From an uncultured Christensenellaceae bacterium (lineage in GTDB: Bacteria; Bacillota; Clostridia; Christensenellales; Pumilibacteraceae): a stretch of 64,000 nucleotides of DNA. Under the pieces are notes generated by a model, which worked only from the letters and a program-made list of their open reading frames with translations, ran no database searches and had not been told where the DNA came from. The position numbers and the translations under genes are program-made. Position 1 is the stretch's first letter. The number at the start of each line of letters is the position of its first letter. Below, piece by piece: positions 32,318 to 41,108 of this stretch. The stretch spans positions 62,001 to 126,000 of the forward strand of contig CAJUPB010000004.1 in the NCBI GenBank assembly GCA_910588155.1, given 5' to 3'.

Positions 32318-35300
32318 ATGAAGAAATATTCTATCGGTTTGGACGTAGGTTCTACGACAATAAAGACAGCCGTCATCGATAACCAAGGCAATTTGCTTTA
32401 TTCGAGCTATGAACGGCACTACTCCGACATCAAAGCCACGCTTGCAAAAGTGCTGAAAAACGTGCTGACAAAGTACGATGATTTTTCATTGTGCGTGACG
32501 GGAAGCGGCGGCATATCGGTTTCGCAGTGGTTGGAAATTCCGTTCGTTCAGGAAGTTATCGCGGGCGTGGAAGCCATCAAGCGTCTCATACCGCAAACCG
32601 ACGTCGCAATAGAGCTCGGCGGCGAGGACGCAAAAATAACTTACATAAAAGGCGGCTTGGAACAGCGTATGAACGGCACCTGCGCGGGCGGCACGGGCGC
32701 GTTTATCGACCAAATGGCGAGCCTGCTCGGCACAGATGCGTCGGGTCTGAACGAGCTTGCCAAACAGTCCACCATTATCTACCCCATTGCCTCGCGCTGC
32801 GGCGTGTTTGCCAAGTCCGACATTCAGCCGCTTATCAACGACGGCGCGAAAAAAGCCGACATAGCCGCCTCTGTTTTTCAGTCGGTGGTCAATCAGACGA
32901 TTTCCGGCCTTGCGTGCGGCAAGCCGATTAAAGGCAAGGTCGCGTTCTTGGGCGGACCGTTGCACTTTCTGACGGAACTCGGAAAGCGTTTCACGGAAAC
33001 ATTACAACCCGAATCTGCGATATTTCCCGAAAACTCGCAGGTGTTCAACGCAATAGGCGCGGCATATTCCTCGGACAAGGTATTCGACTCGAAAGAGCTG
33101 CTCAAAAAGGTGGACAAACTGTCTGCCCTCGACGTCAAAGAGGTGGAGCGTCTGCCAGCCCTGTTTGACTCACCCGAACAATTGGAAGCGTTCAGAGCCA
33201 GACACGCAAAAACGAAAATAAAATTTTCCGACATAAAGACGCACAAAGGCGTTTGTTTTATGGGTATCGACGCCGGTTCCACCACAACGAAAGTTGCGCT
33301 TATCGACGACGACGGCGGTCTGTTATACTCCTATTACGGCAGCAACAGCGGCGACCCGTTGGCAACGGTCACGTCCGTCCTGAAAGAGATTTACTCGCTT
33401 ATGCCGAAAGATGCGTTTATCGGCAGAGCCACGGTCACGGGGTACGGCGAGCAACTCATAAAGACGGCTTTGAATCTCGACGACGGTGAAATCGAAACTA
33501 TGGCGCACCAGACGGCTGCGGGATATATACTCCCCGGCGTGGAGTTTGTTCTCGACATCGGCGGACAGGATATGAAATGTCTGAAAATCAAGAACGGCGT
33601 CATTCACGACATATTGCTGAACGAAGCGTGTTCGTCGGGCTGCGGCTCGTTCATAGAAACGTTTGCGTCTGCCCTCGGAATGAGTGCGGAAGAATTCGCA
33701 AAAAAAGGTTTGGAATCTACTTCCCCCGTCGACCTCGGTTCGCGCTGTACGGTGTTTATGAACTCCCGCGTCAAGCAGGCACAGAAAGAGGGCGCGTCGG
33801 TTGCAGACATATCGGCGGGTCTCGCCTACTCCGTCGTCAAGAACGCTTTATTTAAGGTAATCAAGATGCGCGACAGCTCGCAGATGGGCGAAAGAATTAT
33901 CGTTCAGGGCGGCACGTTCCTAAACGAATCGGTGCTGCGAGCATTCGAACTCATATCGGGAAGAGAGGTTGTCAGACCCGACCAAGCCGGTCTTATGGGC
34001 GCATACGGGTGTGCTCTTATCAGCCGCAAAAACTACGACGGTATAAAGAGCGGAATCAAGACTGCGCAGGAGCTGGGCGGCTTTACCGCCGTCAAAAGCA
34101 ATCGCCGTTGCGAAAAGTGCGGCAATCACTGTCTTTTGACTATCACGAAGTTCTCCGACGGAAGAGAATTTATCACGAACAACCGCTGCGAACGCGGTGC
34201 CGGAAAAGAGACGGAAAAGAAGGTTCTGCCTCCCAATCTGTTTGCCTTTAAATACAAGCGGCTTTTTTCGTATTACAAGCCGACGGAGCTTAAAGACGCA
34301 AAGCGCGGAGTCGTCGGAATTCCCCGCGTTTTGAATCTATACGAGAACTATCCGTTTTGGTTTACTCTCTTCACGCGGCTCGGCTATCGCGTGGAGCTTT
34401 CTCCGCGCTCGTCCCGCGACATATACAATCTCGGCATCGACACTATGCCTTCGGAGTCGGTGTGCTATCCAGCAAAATTGGTGCACGGACACATCACAGC
34501 TTTGGTAAACAAGGGCGTAAATTTCATTTTCTATCCCTGTCTGCCGTATGAGCTTATCGAGGACGAAAGCGCGAACAATCACTACAACTGCCCCATCGTA
34601 TCCACCTATCCAGAAGTCATAAAAAACAATATGGACGAAATATTCGGCGACAAGGTCGTGTTCAAGGCGCCCTTTCTGCCCTTTTCCAACCCTGCCAGAA
34701 TGGCGGAGCGTTTGGGCGAAGAGCTTCCCGACATACCGAAAGGAGAAATCAAAAAAGCCGTCAAAGCCGCCTATGCGGAAGTCGAGCGTTTCAAGAGCGA
34801 CATACGCAAAGAGGGCGAAAGAGTCATAAAAGAGCTTAACGAAAGCGGCGGACAAGGCATTGTTCTTGCGGGACGGCCGTATCACGTAGACCCCGAAATT
34901 AACCACGGTATACCCGAAATGATAAACTCCTACGGCTTTGCCGTGCTGACGGAAGACAGCGTTTCCCATCTCGACAGAGTGGAACGTCCGATACGCGTGG
35001 TTGACCAATGGATGTATCATTCTCGGTTGTACAGCGCGGCGAACTACGTACGCAAAACAGACAATCTCGAACTCGTGCAGTTAAATTCTTTCGGCTGCGG
35101 TTTGGATGCGGTCACGACCGACCAAGTTCAGGAGCTTTTGGAAGAAGCAAACAAGCTGTATACGGTACTTAAAATCGACGAGGTCAACAACCTCGGTGCG
35201 GCGAGAATTCGCGTGCGCTCGCTTATAGCCGTGCTCAACGAACGGCGTTTGAAGGACATACACGCGCTTGCAAAACTGCCGCCTCCTGCCGAAAGAGTGA

Positions 35301-36625
35301 TTTTCACTCCCGAAATGCGTGCAAAATACACGATTATCGCGCCGCAAATCTCCCCCATTCATTTGCGCATTCTGCAAGAGGCTTTAAACAGCTACGGATA
35401 CAATCTCGAAGTTTTACCGGAGTCGCCCACGGCGGTGGACACGGGCTTGAAATACGTAAACAACGATGCGTGCTATCCGACCATACTGACCGTCGGGCAA
35501 ATCATAGACGCGCTTTTGTCGGGCAAATACGACGTCAACCGCACGGCGGTTATACTCACGCAGACCGGCGGAGGCTGCCGCGCCACAAACTACATAGCTA
35601 TGCTGCGCAAAGCTCTGCGGCAAACCAATATGGCACAGGTTCCCGTCATATCGCTGAACTTTGTCGGTATGGAGAAAAACCCCGGGTTTAAGCTGTCGGT
35701 TCCGCTCGTGCTGTCTATGGTTCACGGTCTTTTGTACGGCGATTTGCTTATGCGGTGTCTGTATAAAGTGCGCCCGTACGAAAAAGTCGAGGGCAGCGCA
35801 AATGAGCTGTACGAAAAGTGGAACGGCATTATTTGCGAGGATATGAAACACCGCAAAAACAACTTCAAAAAATATGCGCCGCAAATCGTCAAAGAATTCG
35901 GCGAACTGCCCGTAACCGACGAAATACGTCCGAGGGTGGGAATCGTCGGCGAAATACTCGTTAAGTTCCACCCCGTCGCAAACAATCAAGCCGTATCTTT
36001 GATAGAACGTGAGGGCGGCGAAGCAGTGGTCCCCGACCTTCTCGACTTCTTTATGTACAATATGTACAACGCCACGACGAAATACGAGATTTTGGACGGT
36101 ACCAAAACCAAAAAACTCGTAAACAACCTCGGAATATGGTTTGTGGAAAAACTGCGGAAGCCTATGACAAAAGCTCTCAAAGGCACGAAATTCGGAGCGC
36201 CTACGCACATAGCCAAGATGGCGAAGTTGGCAAAACGCGTCGTATCCCCTGCGAATATGAGCGGCGAGGGTTGGTTTTTGACGGCGGAAATGCTGGAACT
36301 CATAGAGAGCGGCGTCGGTAATATAATCTGTATGCAACCGTTTGCCTGTCTGCCGAATCACGTCACCGGCAAGGGCGTTATGAAAGAAATCAAGAAACAA
36401 AACCCGACCGCAAACATAGTCGCCGTGGACTACGACCCCGGCGCGAGCGAGGTAAACCAAATCAACCGCATAAAACTTATGATGAGCGTTGCGTTCTCCA
36501 ACCTCAAAGGAGAAAATGCGGAAACTTTAATGCTTACCGATTCGGAGGAAAAGCCGAGCGTCGGCTGCAATACCTGCTCTTCGCAAGAAGCTTTGCCGGA
36601 AGCCGCGGCAACAAAGGACAAGTAA
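32318..36625 (+). CDS. Giant 2-hydroxyacyl-CoA dehydratase activase-type protein (two ASKHA domains + DUF2229 + HgdB-like)
   Basis: The 1435-residue protein has a first ASKHA ATPase at ~1-270 (GLDVGSTTIKTAVID; NGTCAGGTGAFIDQMA) and a second at ~320-590 (GIDAGSTTTKVALID; NEACSSGCGSFIETFA). A cysteine cluster follows (RCEKCGNHC ... NRCERG), then a DUF2229 region and a C-terminal HgdB-like [4Fe-4S] dehydratase-type region. Small activases use ATP to push an electron into 2-hydroxyacyl-CoA dehydratases or double-cubane proteins; the fused form carries reductase and acceptor-like parts in one chain. The substrate is unknown. ATG 32318 has AAAGGA upstream and lies downstream of the promoter. No dehydratase genes are adjacent. 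Confidence 0.88.
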   Translation: MKKYSIGLDVGSTTIKTAVIDNQGNLLYSSYERHYSDIKATLAKVLKNVLTKYDDFSLCVTGSGGISVSQWLEIPFVQEVIAGVEAIKRLIPQTDVAIELGGEDAKITYIKGGLEQRMNGTCAGGTGAFIDQMASLLGTDASGLNELAKQSTIIYPIASRCGVFAKSDIQPLINDGAKKADIAASVFQSVVNQTISGLACGKPIKGKVAFLGGPLHFLTELGKRFTETLQPESAIFPENSQVFNAIGAAYSSDKVFDSKELLKKVDKLSALDVKEVERLPALFDSPEQLEAFRARHAKTKIKFSDIKTHKGVCFMGIDAGSTTTKVALIDDDGGLLYSYYGSNSGDPLATVTSVLKEIYSLMPKDAFIGRATVTGYGEQLIKTALNLDDGEIETMAHQTAAGYILPGVEFVLDIGGQDMKCLKIKNGVIHDILLNEACSSGCGSFIETFASALGMSAEEFAKKGLESTSPVDLGSRCTVFMNSRVKQAQKEGASVADISAGLAYSVVKNALFKVIKMRDSSQMGERIIVQGGTFLNESVLRAFELISGREVVRPDQAGLMGAYGCALISRKNYDGIKSGIKTAQELGGFTAVKSNRRCEKCGNHCLLTITKFSDGREFITNNRCERGAGKETEKKVLPPNLFAFKYKRLFSYYKPTELKDAKRGVVGIPRVLNLYENYPFWFTLFTRLGYRVELSPRSSRDIYNLGIDTMPSESVCYPAKLVHGHITALVNKGVNFIFYPCLPYELIEDESANNHYNCPIVSTYPEVIKNNMDEIFGDKVVFKAPFLPFSNPARMAERLGEELPDIPKGEIKKAVKAAYAEVERFKSDIRKEGERVIKELNESGGQGIVLAGRPYHVDPEINHGIPEMINSYGFAVLTEDSVSHLDRVERPIRVVDQWMYHSRLYSAANYVRKTDNLELVQLNSFGCGLDAVTTDQVQELLEEANKLYTVLKIDEVNNLGAARIRVRSLIAVLNERRLKDIHALAKLPPPAERVIFTPEMRAKYTIIAPQISPIHLRILQEALNSYGYNLEVLPESPTAVDTGLKYVNNDACYPTILTVGQIIDALLSGKYDVNRTAVILTQTGGGCRATNYIAMLRKALRQTNMAQVPVISLNFVGMEKNPGFKLSVPLVLSMVHGLLYGDLLMRCLYKVRPYEKVEGSANELYEKWNGIICEDMKHRKNNFKKYAPQIVKEFGELPVTDEIRPRVGIVGEILVKFHPVANNQAVSLIEREGGEAVVPDLLDFFMYNMYNATTKYEILDGTKTKKLVNNLGIWFVEKLRKPMTKALKGTKFGAPTHIAKMAKLAKRVVSPANMSGEGWFLTAEMLELIESGVGNIICMQPFACLPNHVTGKGVMKEIKKQNPTANIVAVDYDPGASEVNQINRIKLMMSVAFSNLKGENAETLMLTDSEEKPSVGCNTCSSQEALPEAAATKDK

Positions 36626-36645
36626 CGGACCGAAATATCAAAAAA

Positions 36646-36672
36646 CCGCTTCTGCAACGGAAGCGGTTTTTT
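36646..36672. terminator. Terminator after the activase gene (bidirectional)
   Basis: CCGCTTC (36646-36652) pairs with GAAGCGG (36660-36666), flanked by A and T runs (TTTTTTT on plus). It also lies just past the amidohydrolase stop on minus. Confidence 0.88.
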
Positions 36673-36698
36673 TCTGTTTGCTCGAAAAAGCTCTGCAA

Positions 36699-37484
36699 TC
36701 ATTTCAGCAGTCTTTCGGCATTTTTATAAAAAATCATTTCCAGCGTCTGCCTGTCGCTTACGAACGAACGCATTTCTTCGACTTCCGTCTTTTGCTCCTG
36801 CCAAGGGGCGTCGGTGCCGAAAAGTATTTTATCCCTGCCGTGGCGGTCTATGAACTCGTCGATTTTTCTATGCGAAAGGAACTTAAACCCGAAAGACGTA
36901 TCCACGAACACATTTTTTCCGACGACGTATTCGAACACGTCGTCCGTCATACCCTGACCGCCGAGGTGCGCGCCGACAATTTTCGCTCCGCAAAAGTCTC
37001 CCGCAAAATCGGCGAACATCTTCGGCGAACACATATAGTTTTCACGCAGCACGAGGTCGTGTCCGCAATGAAAAATCATTGTCAAATCTTCTCTTGCAAT
37101 CGCCTCGTACAGCGGGTACACTCTTTTGTCGTTCACGGCAAAACCCTGATAGTCGGGGTGAAATTTTATCCCCTTTATCCCGCATTTTTTCAATCTTTCT
37201 ATTTCACTTTTGAAATCGGCGAAATCGGGATGAATCGAACCGAAAGAAACGATGCCGTCGCCGTTCGACTCGACAGCCCAATCGTTGACGCTTTTAGTCT
37301 GGCGGGGATTGGTGGCAATATTGCACACAACCGAGACATCTATGCCTGCCCGTTTCATAGACGCTTTGAGACCGCCGAGCGTACCGTCGGAATGCGGCGG
37401 ATACAGCGAACCCTGCATCAGGTTTTGCATTGCTTTCGGCGCAAGCGCATCATTGAAACAATGAGTATGAAAATCTATAATCAT
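36699..37484 (-). CDS. Amidohydrolase-2 family metal-dependent hydrolase
   Basis: The 261-residue TIM-barrel hydrolase has MIIDFHTHCFN (metal HxH), GIKFHPDYQGF, MIFHCGHD, IVGAHLGGQG and ILFGTDAPW (metal Asp). This is the uronate isomerase/decarboxylase-like amidohydrolase-2 family, and the substrate cannot be assigned. ATG 37484 follows AAAGGAG. A GTG at 37508 is a less likely start because it precedes that ribosome site. Confidence 0.82.
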   Translation of the reverse strand: MIIDFHTHCFNDALAPKAMQNLMQGSLYPPHSDGTLGGLKASMKRAGIDVSVVCNIATNPRQTKSVNDWAVESNGDGIVSFGSIHPDFADFKSEIERLKKCGIKGIKFHPDYQGFAVNDKRVYPLYEAIAREDLTMIFHCGHDLVLRENYMCSPKMFADFAGDFCGAKIVGAHLGGQGMTDDVFEYVVGKNVFVDTSFGFKFLSHRKIDEFIDRHGRDKILFGTDAPWQEQKTEVEEMRSFVSDRQTLEMIFYKNAERLLK

Positions 37485-37582
37485 TTTTGGTTGCGCTCCT
37501 TTCGCCACGATAACATTGTACTACATTATTCTTTCCGCGGTCAAGCGACTCGCGAAAAGTTTTCGTTTGGAGTGTTCAACGG

Positions 37583-37611
37583 TTGACTAAAAACGCAAAT
37601 TGCTCTATAAT
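37583..37611 (+). promoter_or_regulatory. Promoter of purA
   Basis: TTGACT (37583-37588), a 17-nt spacer and TATAAT (37606-37611). TGTTCG ... CGAACA repeats lie just after the predicted start (37619-37639). They contain the CGAAC core of PurR boxes but in the diverging order, so a PurR assignment is uncertain. Confidence 0.8.
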
Positions 37612-37663
37612 GGTAGGGTGTTCGTTTTTATATCGAACAAAACATTTTCGGAGGATATTACTT

Positions 37664-38935
37664 ATGGCAACCGTAGCACTCGTGGGAACTCAATGGGGCG
37701 ATGAGGGCAAAGGCAAAATTATCGATATACTTGCCGCGAAAGCTGATATGGTCGTGCGCGCACAGGGCGGCAACAATGCAGGTCACACGGTGGTAAACGG
37801 AGGCAAAACCTATAAATTGCGTTTGGTGCCGAGCGGCATACTGTACGAAAACTGCGACTGCATAATCGCAGGCGGCGTTGTCGTCGACCCGAAAGCGTTG
37901 CTCGGAGAACTCAAAGACTTGACGGACAAAGGCGTGAAAATCGACAGACTGCGCATCGACGAGCGCGCACACGTCATACTTCCCTATCATTTGAAGTTGG
38001 ACGCTTTAAGCGAGAAAGCCCGCGGCAAGGGCGACATCGGCACGACGGGCAGAGGCATAGGTCCGTGCTATACAGACAGAGCGGAACGCAGCGGTATCAG
38101 AATGTACGACTTTGTTCACCCCGAAGTATTCAAAGCAAAACTTTCCGAGCGGGTTAAAGTCAAAAACGAAATAATCGTCAAAGTATACGGCGAAGAGCCT
38201 TTGAACGCAGACGAAATTTTCAAAGAATACAGCGAATATTCCGCAATATTGAAAAAGTATGTTACCGACACGTCTGTGCTCGTTTACGACGCCGTCAAGT
38301 CCGGCAAGAGCGTTCTGCTCGAAGGCGCACAGGGAACTTTGCTCGATTTGGGTTACGGCACATATCCGTATGTCACGAGCTCTCACCCGATAAGCGGCGG
38401 CTTTTGTGTCGGCGCCGGCATAGGTCCTACGGCAATAGACGAGTGTATAGGCGTGGCAAAAGCATATACGACGCGCGTCGGAAAAGGTCCTTTCCCCACC
38501 GAGTTGGACGACGAAGTCGGAGAAAGAATACGCCGAGTCGGCGCCGAATTCGGCACGGTTACGGGTCGCCCCCGCCGTTGCGGTTGGCTGGACGCCGTTA
38601 TTCTGCGTCTGGCAGTCAGGCTGAACGGCTTGACTTCGCTGTCGCTGAACAAGCTGGATACGCTTTCGGGAATAGACGAATTGAAAGTGTGCGTGGCATA
38701 CGAATGCGACGGCAAGCGCGTGGAACATTTCCCCGCCGACATCGACGAGCTTGCAAAGTGCAAACCCATTTACGAGTCCGTCAAAGGTTGGAGCGAGGAC
38801 ATAAGCGGCGCAAAGAAATTCGAGGACCTGCCCGAAAACGCGCAAAAGTATATCAAATACGTGGAAAAGCAAATCGGCTGCCGCATATCGATTATCGGCG
38901 TGGGTCCCGACCGCACACAGAGTATTTACAGATAA
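37664..38935 (+). CDS. purA: Adenylosuccinate synthetase
   Basis: The 423-residue enzyme joins IMP and aspartate using GTP, the first step to AMP. It has GTQWGDEGKGKIIDIL (GTP/catalytic loop), GGNNAGHTVV, GTTGRGIGPCYTDRAERSGIRM, EGAQGTLLDLGYGTYPYVTSS, and TGRPRRCGWLDAV with the late SLNKLDTL. GGAGG precedes ATG 37664; the frame is open further upstream but that part holds the promoter. It is monocistronic with its own terminator. Confidence 0.97.
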   Translation: MATVALVGTQWGDEGKGKIIDILAAKADMVVRAQGGNNAGHTVVNGGKTYKLRLVPSGILYENCDCIIAGGVVVDPKALLGELKDLTDKGVKIDRLRIDERAHVILPYHLKLDALSEKARGKGDIGTTGRGIGPCYTDRAERSGIRMYDFVHPEVFKAKLSERVKVKNEIIVKVYGEEPLNADEIFKEYSEYSAILKKYVTDTSVLVYDAVKSGKSVLLEGAQGTLLDLGYGTYPYVTSSHPISGGFCVGAGIGPTAIDECIGVAKAYTTRVGKGPFPTELDDEVGERIRRVGAEFGTVTGRPRRCGWLDAVILRLAVRLNGLTSLSLNKLDTLSGIDELKVCVAYECDGKRVEHFPADIDELAKCKPIYESVKGWSEDISGAKKFEDLPENAQKYIKYVEKQIGCRISIIGVGPDRTQSIYR

Positions 38936-38949
38936 ACAGCAAAAATCAA

Positions 38950-38979
38950 AGAGCAGCCGTTCAATCGGTTGCTCTTTTT
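38950..38979 (+). terminator. Terminator of purA
   Basis: AGAGCAGCCG pairs with CGGTTGCTCT (38950-38975), followed by TTTTT. It also lies at the end of the TIR gene on minus. Confidence 0.88.
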
Positions 38980-38997
38980 AATTCAGTATTCAGTTAA

Positions 38998-40827
38998 TTA
39001 CCATCCAATCAATATTTTTTCAAGTTGTTTTTGTTTAAAAGATAGCTTCTTTATTGTTTTCTTGAACTTTATTTTGTTTCGATTATATGCCACATACGTA
39101 ACAGTTGAAATCAAAAGAATCAACACAGCCGCGCACTCCGTAATAATTATGCAAATGCGGATTCCGAGAATAATGCTGAATAAAGTATAGCTTGTCGTGA
39201 TAGACATAAGTAAACTTAAACCAAAATATATCATTGTAAGTCCTATACTTAAACCAATCACTATTTGAAATGCATTAAAAAGCGTAAATTTTGGCTTATC
39301 TTCTCTTTCGGCGGTACTATTGTCCGAAATACATTTTTTTAAATTGTCAATATATTTTTCCGACTCGACTTTCATACTCCTCACTTCCTCGACAAAACTA
39401 TCTTTCGCAAGTTCGTAATCCGATTTAAAGTTTTCAATTACTGTTCTTAAATCTCCGATAGCATTTTTATATGCATTTTTAAATTCATTTGTATTGAAAT
39501 AGTCTCTTGCAATTTTCAATTCCCCGTCTTTTTCCATAATATTTTTTATTATTTCGGCAGAGTTTAATGAAATTCCGTCAGGTGATTCAAATTTATCGGA
39601 TACAAGCTTATTTTTGCTTTTAAAAAGCCCCCACCACGCATCTGCATTATGATTGTCCATTGTAAGAACCAGGTTAAAATGCTCTTTTGCTATTTTAAAT
39701 TTTCTTTCGCTCAAAGCTTTGTTCGCTTTCGCCAACGACATAGATAAATATGTAGAGGCAGCCTGTGTAACACTAACAGTTTTCAGTTTATCCTCTAACA
39801 GTTTTCTTGCCTTGTCCTGTTCTTCCATTTGACGGCGTATCTCTTCCGTCTGACGCTTTATCTCTTCTGTCTCTTGTTGTTTCCTTATTTGTTCTTCATT
39901 TTTTCTCTTTTTCGCCTCCGGCGTGTGGCTCTCCACATAGTCCGTTATCGCCGTATAAGCGTCGGGATTGTTTAAATTCACACCCTGTATCAGTGCACGC
40001 TTACCGGGAAGTCTATCTATCGCCCTACCATCGAATACTATCGTTATCGCATCCACATCTTTTCTCTCGTCGTGTATTAGTTCCATAAACCTGCTATACT
40101 CGTTTTTTACCCAAGGCGTCAGCAAGTATTCTTCTTTACTGCACACTATCAGCATACACTCGGACGTATATAATGCATACAATATCATTGCCTCATACTG
40201 CGTTCCCGTCCTGCCTCTTATCTCCTCTTCCGAATAGAACGGTTTATACCCTCTTTTTTTCAAATGATTATACAGCTTTAAAGCCTCATAGCTATCCTTT
40301 GTATTTCCGCCCTGCTCGTCAGATACTTTTACACACAAAAAGCAATCATATTTTATTCCTGCATTTTTCAAGCGCAGAAACTCCATACCGATTTCGTCTA
40401 TTTCCTCGGCTTTTTGCGCGTATATTTTTCTTTGTTCAGCAGTGGCAAGTTCGAGGGCTTTAAGATAGTTCTTATCTTCACTGAATTTCTTTTCCGTTAT
40501 ATCGTGACATATGGGCTGTAATCTTTGCTTGGCGGCATCTTTCAAAAACTGCACCTTAAAATTTGACAAAGCCATACCGAAATAACATTCGGGTTCTGTT
40601 ATATCTTCGACGGATGCTTTTTTAAATGCAACATATGCTCTGTCAAACGCACAATTATCCAATTCATTCTCTGCTATTTTCAGCAGTTCTTTTGACGGTG
40701 ACGATGCATTCTCTTTTGGAATTGTATAGAAACTATGACAATACAGACATTCAATTACTCCGTTTACAGCTTTATCCATATCCAAAACCGCCTCGCAGTT
40801 TCGACATCTGCTCTCTTTGGTTTCCAT
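38998..40827 (-). CDS. TIR-domain protein with zinc ribbon, coiled coil and two C-terminal membrane helices
   Basis: The 609-residue protein has a zinc ribbon with C8, C11, C27 and C30 and a helical TPR-like region ~45-150. A TIR domain spans ~158-295 (YDCFLCVKVSDE, LKLYNHLKKRGYKPFYSEEEI, ECMLIVCSKEEYLLTPWVKNEYSRFMEL), with Glu243 in WVKNE at the place of the catalytic glutamate of NAD-cleaving TIRs. A long charged coiled coil ~310-360 and a helical region follow, then two hydrophobic helices ~515-570. Bacterial TIRs are often NADases in anti-phage defence; that use here is inferred. Its promoter carries a G9 tract. Base composition is more AT-rich toward the 3' half. Confidence 0.85.
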   Translation of the reverse strand: METKESRCRNCEAVLDMDKAVNGVIECLYCHSFYTIPKENASSPSKELLKIAENELDNCAFDRAYVAFKKASVEDITEPECYFGMALSNFKVQFLKDAAKQRLQPICHDITEKKFSEDKNYLKALELATAEQRKIYAQKAEEIDEIGMEFLRLKNAGIKYDCFLCVKVSDEQGGNTKDSYEALKLYNHLKKRGYKPFYSEEEIRGRTGTQYEAMILYALYTSECMLIVCSKEEYLLTPWVKNEYSRFMELIHDERKDVDAITIVFDGRAIDRLPGKRALIQGVNLNNPDAYTAITDYVESHTPEAKKRKNEEQIRKQQETEEIKRQTEEIRRQMEEQDKARKLLEDKLKTVSVTQAASTYLSMSLAKANKALSERKFKIAKEHFNLVLTMDNHNADAWWGLFKSKNKLVSDKFESPDGISLNSAEIIKNIMEKDGELKIARDYFNTNEFKNAYKNAIGDLRTVIENFKSDYELAKDSFVEEVRSMKVESEKYIDNLKKCISDNSTAEREDKPKFTLFNAFQIVIGLSIGLTMIYFGLSLLMSITTSYTLFSIILGIRICIIITECAAVLILLISTVTYVAYNRNKIKFKKTIKKLSFKQKQLEKILIGW

Positions 40828-40859
40828 CTCTCCTCATCTCCTTTTTTCTTCGTACGTCT

Positions 40860-40887
40860 ATTATAAGTCCCCCCCCCGCTTTGTCAA
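40860..40887 (-). promoter_or_regulatory. TIR gene promoter with a G9 tract in the spacer (probable phase-variation switch)
   Basis: On the minus strand a consensus TTGACA (40887-40882) and TATAAT (40865-40860) are separated by 16 nt, nine of which are a run of G (C9 at 40869-40877 on plus). Gain or loss of one G by slippage would change the spacer to 17 or 15 nt and so raise or lower transcription. Confidence 0.75.
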
Positions 40888-40913
40888 GTATTTTGACAAA
40901 GTTACGTACGTAA
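40879..40913. promoter_or_regulatory. Inverted repeat and palindrome at the TIR promoter
   Basis: CTTTGTCAA-GTATT-TTGACAAAG (40879-40901) is a perfect 9-bp inverted repeat that includes the -35 of the TIR gene. TTACGTACGTAA (40902-40913) is a perfect 12-bp palindrome directly beside it. Either could be an operator. The remainder of 40914-40980 shows nothing recognisable. Confidence 0.5.
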
Positions 40914-40980
40914 TAAAGTTTCGATAGCGAAAAATATTTAATAAACACACAAATTGCAATTTTACTGTTAAACGCAAAAA

Positions 40981-41007
40981 AACGGTCGGTGATACGACCG
41001 TTTTTTT
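40981..41007 (-). terminator. Terminator downstream of the RnlA-like gene
   Basis: AACGGTCG (40981-40988) pairs with CGACCGTT (40995-41002), with A/T runs on both sides giving TTTTTTT on either strand. It separates the RnlA-like gene from the TIR gene. Confidence 0.85.
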
Positions 41008-41108
41008 AAACATTCGACAAGCGCGGAAGCAAAAGATATGTCAAGCCTATTTTAATAAATATAAATCTACGCTTGCTCAAAATGCTGCGAATATAATCCG
41101 AGAAACCG

